Assembly: GCA_002347645.1 (NCBI GenBank)
Contig: DDYF01000060.1
Coordinates: 1 to 22,512, forward strand
From: Thermoleophilia bacterium UBA2241
GTDB taxonomy: Bacteria; Actinomycetota; Thermoleophilia; UBA2241
Length of the DNA: 22,512 nt
Direction of reading: 5' to 3'
Below, piece by piece: positions 14,776 through 22,512 of this stretch; position 1 is the first letter of the stretch; each line of letters begins with the position of its first letter. A model generated the notes under the pieces. It did no database searches. It saw only the letters and a program-made list of their open reading frames with translations, and had not been told where the DNA came from. The position numbers and the translations under genes are program-made.

Positions 14776-15201
14776 GTGGCCAAGAAGGTCCTGACAACGA
14801 TCAAACTGCAGATCCCGGCCGGCGCGGCCAACCCCGCACCGCCGGTGGGCCCCGCGCTGGGCCAGCACGGCGTCAACATCATGGAGTTCTGCAAGGCGTT
14901 CAACGCGCAGACCCAGGCGCAGGGCGGCACCATCATCCCGGTCGAGATCACCGTCTTCGAGGACCGCTCGTTCACGTTCATCACCAAGACGCCTCCGGCG
15001 GCGGTGCTGCTTCGTGAGGCGCTGGGCATCGACAAGGGTTCGGGCGAGCCCAACCGCAACAAGGTGGGCAAGGTCTCGCGTGACAAGGTGCGCGAGATCG
15101 CCGAGCTCAAGATGCCCGACCTGAACGCCAACGACGTCGACGCCGCGATGAAGATCATCGAAGGCACCGCCCGCAGCATGGGCGTCGAGGTCGAAGACTA
15201 G
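14776..15201 (+). CDS. rplK: 50S ribosomal protein L11
   Basis: This 141-residue, standard-length L11 has the N-terminal KLQIPAGAANPAPPVGPALGQHGVNIMEFCKAFN block and the C-terminal rRNA-binding domain (GSGEPNRNKVGKVSRDKVREIAELKMPDLN). It binds the GTPase-associated centre of 23S rRNA and is needed for RelA-type stringent signalling. GTG start at 14776, 37 bases after nusG. The proline-rich segment that contacts thiopeptide antibiotics is intact. Confidence 0.97.
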   Translation: MAKKVLTTIKLQIPAGAANPAPPVGPALGQHGVNIMEFCKAFNAQTQAQGGTIIPVEITVFEDRSFTFITKTPPAAVLLREALGIDKGSGEPNRNKVGKVSRDKVREIAELKMPDLNANDVDAAMKIIEGTARSMGVEVED

Positions 15202-15290
15202 GACCAGATCGAACCGAAGGCCGGGCGCCCCGCCGGGCCGCCGATGTGGGAGGCGACGCAGTCGCCGTCCGGACCACAGGAGGGAAGAAC

Positions 15291-15998
15291 ATGGCCAAAC
15301 GAGGCCGCACGTACAGCAACGCCCGCCGCACGATCGACCAGGAGCGCCTGTACAGCCCGCTCGAGGGCATGCGCCTGCTGAAGTCGCTCGAAGGCGCCAA
15401 GTTCGACGAGACCGTCGAGGCGCACTTCAGGCTGGGGGTCGACGTGCGCCACGCCGACCAGATCGTGCGCGGCACGACCGTGCTGCCGCACGGCACGGGC
15501 AAAGCCATGCGAGTCGCCGTGTTCGCCCAAGGCGACAAGGCGCGCGAGGCGCAGGAGGCGGGCGCAGACATCATCGGCGCCGACGACCTCGCCGAGCAGG
15601 TCCAGAAGGGCATGCTCGACTTCGACGTGGCGATCGCGACGCCCGACATGATGGGCACCGTAGGAAAGCTCGGGCGTATCCTCGGCCCGCGCGGCCTCAT
15701 GCCGAACCCCAAGTCGGGGACCGTGACCTTCGACGTCGGCAAGGCCGTCAGCGACGCCAAGGGCGGCAAGGTCGAGTACCGCACGGACCGCTCGGGCATC
15801 GTCCATTTGAGCATCGGCAAGAAGTCCTTCTCGGAGCAGCAGCTCGTGGAGAACTACGGCGCCGTCCTCGGCGAGATCGTCCGCGCCAAGCCGGCGGCGG
15901 CGAAGGGCAAGTACATCAAGAGCATCAACGTCGCGACCACGATGGGACCGTCGATCGAGCTCGACCCGGCCCGCGTGCGCGATCTCATGGAGGATTGA
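15291..15998 (+). CDS. rplA: 50S ribosomal protein L1
   Basis: This 235-residue L1 stalk protein shows RTYSNARRTIDQERLYSPLEG near the start, the central GADIIGADDLAEQVQKG and ATPDMMGTVGKLGRILGPRGLMPNPKSGTVT blocks, and GKYIKSINVATTMGP near the end. The ATG at 15291 has the best ribosome site in the window (AGGAGGG, six bases upstream), so I prefer it over an upstream in-frame GTG at 15246. L1 is the translational repressor of the L11 operon in other bacteria. The stop codon lies inside the -35 element of the rplJ promoter. Confidence 0.97.
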   Translation: MAKRGRTYSNARRTIDQERLYSPLEGMRLLKSLEGAKFDETVEAHFRLGVDVRHADQIVRGTTVLPHGTGKAMRVAVFAQGDKAREAQEAGADIIGADDLAEQVQKGMLDFDVAIATPDMMGTVGKLGRILGPRGLMPNPKSGTVTFDVGKAVSDAKGGKVEYRTDRSGIVHLSIGKKSFSEQQLVENYGAVLGEIVRAKPAAAKGKYIKSINVATTMGPSIELDPARVRDLMED

Positions 15999-16024
15999 CC
16001 TCCGCCGAGGCGCCCGGCTATACT
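15995..16024 (+). promoter_or_regulatory. internal promoter for rplJ-rplL
   Basis: TTGACC (15995-16000) overlaps the rplA stop codon TGA and is followed after 18 bases by TATACT (16019-16024). Transcription should begin near 16031. This lets L10/L12 be expressed and controlled separately from L11/L1, as is usual because four to six L12 copies are needed per ribosome. Confidence 0.65.
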
Positions 16025-16030
16025 GCCGCG

Positions 16031-16135
16031 GCGCGGCGCGTGTCTGCGTCGCTGCCTGTGACGGCCGGTGCTCCCCAGGGAGCGCAATGGACCTTCGGGT
16101 CCGCCCGCCCGAGGCGAGTGAGTCGGTGTCATGTC
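16031..16135 (+). promoter_or_regulatory. L10-type ribosomal leader of rplJ
   Basis: The untranslated leader carries hairpin GCTCC-CCAG-GGAGC (16070-16083), then GCAAT, then GGACC-TTCG-GGTCC (16089-16102). This arrangement fits the L10(L12)4-binding leader known before rplJ in many bacteria. The conserved loop and kink-turn cannot be confirmed by eye. The segment GGGAGCG (16078-16084) can also pair with the 5' arm of the downstream hairpin (CGCTCCC, 16142-16148), which suggests an antiterminator state. Confidence 0.55.
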
Positions 16136-16166
16136 GACGCCCGCTCCCGTCCCGGGAGCGGGCGTC
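16136..16166 (+). terminator. attenuator hairpin before rplJ
   Basis: GACGCCCGCTCCC (16136-16148) and its exact inverse at 16154-16166 form a 13-bp stem with a 5-base loop, followed by the U/G-rich GTGTTGTTGT. It lies 24 bases before the rplJ start and after the L10-type leader, so it probably acts as a conditional terminator for autoregulation. An in-frame ATG at 16131 runs through it but is not a plausible protein start. Confidence 0.6.
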
Positions 16167-16190
16167 GTGTTGTTGTACTGCGAGGTCGAG

Positions 16191-16718
16191 ATGCTGAGAG
16201 AAGAGAAAGAGGCGGTGATCGCCGAGGTCGCCGAGCTGCTCGCGGGCAGCGAGACGATGTTCGTCAGCGACTATCGCGGGCTCACCGTCGCGCAGCTGTC
16301 TGAGTTGCGCGCCAGGCTGCGCGAGAGCGGCGCGCGCATCCGCATCGTGAAGAACACTCTGGGCGGCATCGCCGCCGAGCGCGCCGGACGCGACGCCCTC
16401 AGCCCGCTCCTGAGCGGGCCGACGGCGGTCACGTTCTGCGGCGACGACCTTGTCGGCGCCGCCAAGGCGCTCGCCGAGTTCGCCAAGGCGCATCCGCAGC
16501 TCGGGGTGCGCGGCGGCCTGCTGGAGGCGAGCCTCATCGACGCCGAGGGCGTCAAGGCGCTCGCCAGCCTCCCGCCGCGCGACGTGCTCATCGCGCAGGT
16601 GGTCGGCACCATGGCCGCGCCCATGACCGGGCTCGTCACCGTGCTCCAGGGCACCGTGAGCGGGTTCGTGCGCGCTCTCAACCAGGTCGCACAGCAGAAG
16701 GCCGCCGCCGAGGCGTGA
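16191..16718 (+). CDS. rplJ: 50S ribosomal protein L10
   Basis: This 175-residue stalk protein begins MLREEKEAVIAEVAELLAG. It contains the core FVSDYRGLTVAQLSELRARLR and RIVKNTLGGIAAER, then the C-terminal L12-binding helix ending in VAQQKAAAEA. The start is the ATG at 16191, preceded by GAGG at five bases. The longer frame to 16131 would translate the attenuator hairpin and add 20 residues absent from the family. L10 carries the L7/L12 dimers and, in complex with them, represses its own leader. Confidence 0.96.
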   Translation: MLREEKEAVIAEVAELLAGSETMFVSDYRGLTVAQLSELRARLRESGARIRIVKNTLGGIAAERAGRDALSPLLSGPTAVTFCGDDLVGAAKALAEFAKAHPQLGVRGGLLEASLIDAEGVKALASLPPRDVLIAQVVGTMAAPMTGLVTVLQGTVSGFVRALNQVAQQKAAAEA

Positions 16719-16779
16719 GCCCGGCCCGGCGGCGTCATCACTCCTGACACGTTTAGCCAGACGGCGAGGTGGACTGACG

Positions 16780-17178
16780 ATGGCAGCAAAGAAGATGAGC
16801 AAAGACGAGATGATCGAGGCCATCAAGGGCATGACCGTGATCGAGCTCTCGGAGCTCGTGAAGGCCCTTGAGGAGGAGTTCGGCGTGAGCGCCGCGGCGC
16901 CGGTCGCCGTGGCGGCGGCTCCGGCCGCCGGCGGCCCGGCCGCCGCCGAGGAGGCAGCCGAGGAGAAGACCTCGTTCGACGTCGTGTTGACGAGCTTCGG
17001 CGACCAGAAGATCCAGGTGATCAAGGTCGTGCGCGCGCTCACCGGCCTGGGCCTCAAGGAGGCCAAGGACGTGGTCGAGGGCGCCCCGAAGGCGATCAAG
17101 GAAGGCGTCAACAAGGACGAGGCCGAGGACGCCAAGAAGCAGCTCGAAGAGGCCGGCGCGAGCGTCGAGCTCAAGTAG
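16780..17178 (+). CDS. rplL: 50S ribosomal protein L7/L12
   Basis: This 132-residue protein has the helical N-terminal dimer domain (MSKDEMIEAIKGMTVIELSELVKALEEEFGVS), an Ala/Pro/Gly hinge at about 43-65, and the C-terminal factor-binding domain (FDVVLTSFGDQKIQVIKVVR, LGLKEAKDVVEGAP). It recruits GTPase translation factors. ATG at 16780, 61 bases after rplJ, with GAGGTGG upstream. It is the last gene before a strong terminator hairpin. Confidence 0.97.
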   Translation: MAAKKMSKDEMIEAIKGMTVIELSELVKALEEEFGVSAAAPVAVAAAPAAGGPAAAEEAAEEKTSFDVVLTSFGDQKIQVIKVVRALTGLGLKEAKDVVEGAPKAIKEGVNKDEAEDAKKQLEEAGASVELK

Positions 17179-17196
17179 GAACGCGCGGCTTCAAGC

Positions 17197-17242
17197 ACGC
17201 GACGGGGGCGGGCCGGCGGGAGCCGGCCCGCCCCCGTCGCGT
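17197..17242 (+). terminator. very strong hairpin terminator after rplL
   Basis: A perfect 21-bp stem (17197-17217 with 17222-17242) closes a GGGA loop and begins 18 bases after the rplL stop. The following CTCCGTTCC is only weakly U-rich. It may terminate most rplJL transcripts, or partly attenuate or provide a processing site, as in the classical rplL-rpoB gap. Confidence 0.7.
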
Positions 17243-17264
17243 CTCCGTTCCGGGCGCGCCGTCT

Positions 17265-17296
17265 GACGGGTGTCGCCTGCGAAGGCGACACCCGTC
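17265..17296. repeat. second perfect hairpin in the rplL-rpoB gap
   Basis: GACGGGTGTCGCCT (17265-17278) and its exact inverse (17283-17296) form a 14-bp stem with a GCGA tetraloop. No U-tract follows on either strand, so it may be an RNase III-type processing site, a 3' stabiliser or a back-up terminator. Confidence 0.55.
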
Positions 17297-17330
17297 GCTC
17301 GCGCCCGCCTCGCGGCCACCTTGCGTGCTC

Positions 17331-17359
17331 TTGCATCCGGCGCCTGCGATTGGTATCCT
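17331..17359 (+). promoter_or_regulatory. promoter of rpoB-rpoC
   Basis: TTGCAT (17331-17336) and TATCCT (17354-17359) are separated by 17 bases. Transcription is predicted near 17366, giving a leader of about 87 bases. That leader has a small hairpin ACCAGT-CGTGC-ACTGGT (17388-17404). The promoter lies beyond both hairpins, so rpoBC can be expressed apart from rplJL. Confidence 0.6.
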
Positions 17360-17452
17360 ATTTTGCCGTGCGTCACCTGCGGCCATACCAGTCGTGCACT
17401 GGTCTGGTGAGCTTCTTCTTCCCCTACGAACCGACGACTTGAGGAGCCTCGC

Positions 17453-21196
<3,744 letters not shown>

Positions 21197-21223
21197 CCCC
21201 GCCCGGGCAGAGGGGAGCGACCA

Positions 21224-22512
21224 GTGATCGACATCAACAACTTCGACTCGATCCGCATCGGCCTCGCGTCGCCGAAGCAGATCGAGGCGTGGTCCAAGGG
21301 CGAGGTCACCAAGCCCGAGACGATCAACTACCGCACACTCAAGCCTGAGCGTGACGGCCTCTTCTGCGAGAAGATCTTTGGCCCCACCAAGGACTGGGAG
21401 TGCTACTGCGGCAAGTACAAGCGCGTCCGCTACAAGGGCATCATCTGCGAGCGCTGCGGCGTCGAGGTCACAAGGGCGAAGGTCCGCCGCGAGCGCATGG
21501 GGCACATCAAGCTCGCGGCGCCGGTGAGCCACATCTGGTTCTTCAAGGGCGTGCCCTCGCGCATGGGCTACCTGCTCGACATCGCGCCCAAGGAGCTCGA
21601 GAAGGTGCTCTACTTCGGCGGCTCGTACGTCATCATCTCGGTCGACAAGGAGCGTCGCGAGAATGATCTCGTCTTCCTGCAGGAGAAGGTCGACGAGCTC
21701 AAGGCGCGCTACGACGCCTACGCCGAGGACCGCGAGCGGGCGATCCGCGCGATGCACGACGAGGTCGTCGAGGTACTCGACGGCGTTCGCGAGGCAGACG
21801 ACTTCCACACCGGCGAGGAGCCCGACGACGAGTTCGGCTTCTTCAACTACTTCGACATCTTTGAGTCGTGCCGGCGCATCGTCGTCAATGCCGCGGCGCT
21901 GGGCAAGGACGAGCTGAAGCTGCAGCGCGCCAAGGCCGACAAGCTGGCTGACGACTACATCGACCGCGGCCACAAGTCGGTCGAGCACGCCAAGGAGCAG
22001 GTCGACAAGGCCTGGGAGCAGTTCAAGACGATCGGCCCGCGCGAGGTCGTCGGCGACGAGGCGCTCTACCAGCAGATGGAGCGTATGTTCGCGCGCGAGC
22101 CCGGCTACGAGCCGGAGAGCTTCGGCGTGTACTTCACCGGCGGCACCGGGGCCGAGGCGGTCCGCGAGCTGCTCAAGCGCGTCGATCTCGAGGCCGAGGC
22201 GGCCGAGCTGCGGGAGACGATCCACACCGCGAAGGGCCAGCGCCAGGCGCGCGCCGTCAAGCGCCTCAAGGTCGTCTCTGCCTTTCTGCGCAGCGGCAAC
22301 CGGCCCGAGTGGATGGTCCTCGACGTCGTCCCCGTGATCCCGCCGGAGCTGCGGCCGATGGTTCAGCTCGACGGCGGCCGCTTCGCGACGAGCGACCTCA
22401 ACGACCTCTACCGGCGCGTCATCAACCGCAACAACCGCCTGAAGCGGCTGCTTGACTTGCAGGCACCCGACATCATCGTCAACAACGAGAAGCGCATGCT
22501 GCAGGAGGCCGT
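21224..22512 (+). CDS. rpoC: DNA-directed RNA polymerase subunit beta' (5' part)
   Basis: The first 429 codons of rpoC; the gene runs off the window. It starts with GTG (IDINNFDSIRIGLASPKQIEAW), with GGGGAG six bases upstream. The zinc-ribbon is visible as C60, C62, C75 and C78. The actinobacterial-type helical insertion lies at about 145-340. The sequence reaches the RPMVQLDGGRFATSDLNDLYRRVINRNNRL lid/rudder region and ends at NNEKRMLQEAV, before the catalytic NADFDGD. It forms an operon with rpoB. Confidence 0.97.
   Translation, partial: MIDINNFDSIRIGLASPKQIEAWSKGEVTKPETINYRTLKPERDGLFCEKIFGPTKDWECYCGKYKRVRYKGIICERCGVEVTRAKVRRERMGHIKLAAPVSHIWFFKGVPSRMGYLLDIAPKELEKVLYFGGSYVIISVDKERRENDLVFLQEKVDELKARYDAYAEDRERAIRAMHDEVVEVLDGVREADDFHTGEEPDDEFGFFNYFDIFESCRRIVVNAAALGKDELKLQRAKADKLADDYIDRGHKSVEHAKEQVDKAWEQFKTIGPREVVGDEALYQQMERMFAREPGYEPESFGVYFTGGTGAEAVRELLKRVDLEAEAAELRETIHTAKGQRQARAVKRLKVVSAFLRSGNRPEWMVLDVVPVIPPELRPMVQLDGGRFATSDLNDLYRRVINRNNRLKRLLDLQAPDIIVNNEKRMLQEA

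Noticed and set aside
16131..16190. Upstream ATG extension of L10
   Set aside because: It would encode the attenuator hairpin and add residues not found in L10; the ATG at 16191 has a proper ribosome site.
15198..17336. 712-codon minus-strand frame opposite rplA-rplJ-rplL
   Set aside because: It is a shadow of the ribosomal protein genes, with no recognisable domain and no ribosome site.

Overview
This window looks like chromosomal DNA of a GC-rich Gram-positive bacterium, most likely an actinomycetote. Evidence for this is the order rpmG-tRNA-Trp-secE-nusG-rplK-rplA-rplJ-rplL-rpoB-rpoC, actinobacterial-type RpoB and RpoC sequences, frequent GTG/TTG starts, and strong GC bias at third codon positions. 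NusG lacks the long acidic N-terminal extension of Streptomyces and Mycobacterium, which hints at a deeper-branching class (Thermoleophilia- or Coriobacteriia-like). That placement is inference only.

Left part (1-6.3 kb): regulatory and cofactor genes. A membrane-anchored HD-GYP cyclic-di-GMP phosphodiesterase gene (+) runs convergently into bioY (-), the biotin uptake component. birA (-), a biotin ligase with an N-terminal DNA-binding domain, lies upstream of bioY. The birA-bioY gap holds a good sigma-70 promoter overlapped by a dyad that resembles a BirA operator. Next is a 943-residue MalT/LAL-type LuxR regulator (-), with an extended -10 promoter upstream.

Middle part (6.3-13.4 kb): a tight three-gene minus-strand operon encodes an MrfA/YprA-like DEAH helicase with a DUF1998 tail, a GNAT acetyltransferase and a SLOG/LOG-fold (TIGR00725-like) nucleotide-binding protein. 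A secreted CAP-domain protein (-) precedes it and ends in tandem hairpins. Divergent from that gene is a two-gene plus-strand unit: a membrane-anchored M23-like protein that has lost two zinc ligands, coupled by a TGATG overlap to an MTA phosphorylase/PNP-family protein with altered specificity residues. A CPBP-family membrane protease (-) closes this part.

Right part (13.4-22.5 kb): the core transcription/translation cluster, all on the plus strand. Promoter 1 serves rpmG, tRNA-Trp, secE, nusG, rplK and rplA. Promoter 2 overlaps the rplA stop codon and serves rplJ-rplL through an L10-type leader with a 13-bp attenuator-like hairpin and a visible alternative pairing. A very strong terminator hairpin and a second hairpin follow rplL. 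Promoter 3 then serves rpoB and rpoC; rpoC runs off the window end. RpoB carries an unusual acidic C-terminal tail of about 94 residues.

No CRISPR array, insertion sequence, phage gene or obvious defence island was seen. The least ordinary items are the rplJ leader switch, the pseudo-M23/altered-phosphorylase pair, the candidate bioY operator and the RpoB tail. No gap between genes exceeds 300 bases.
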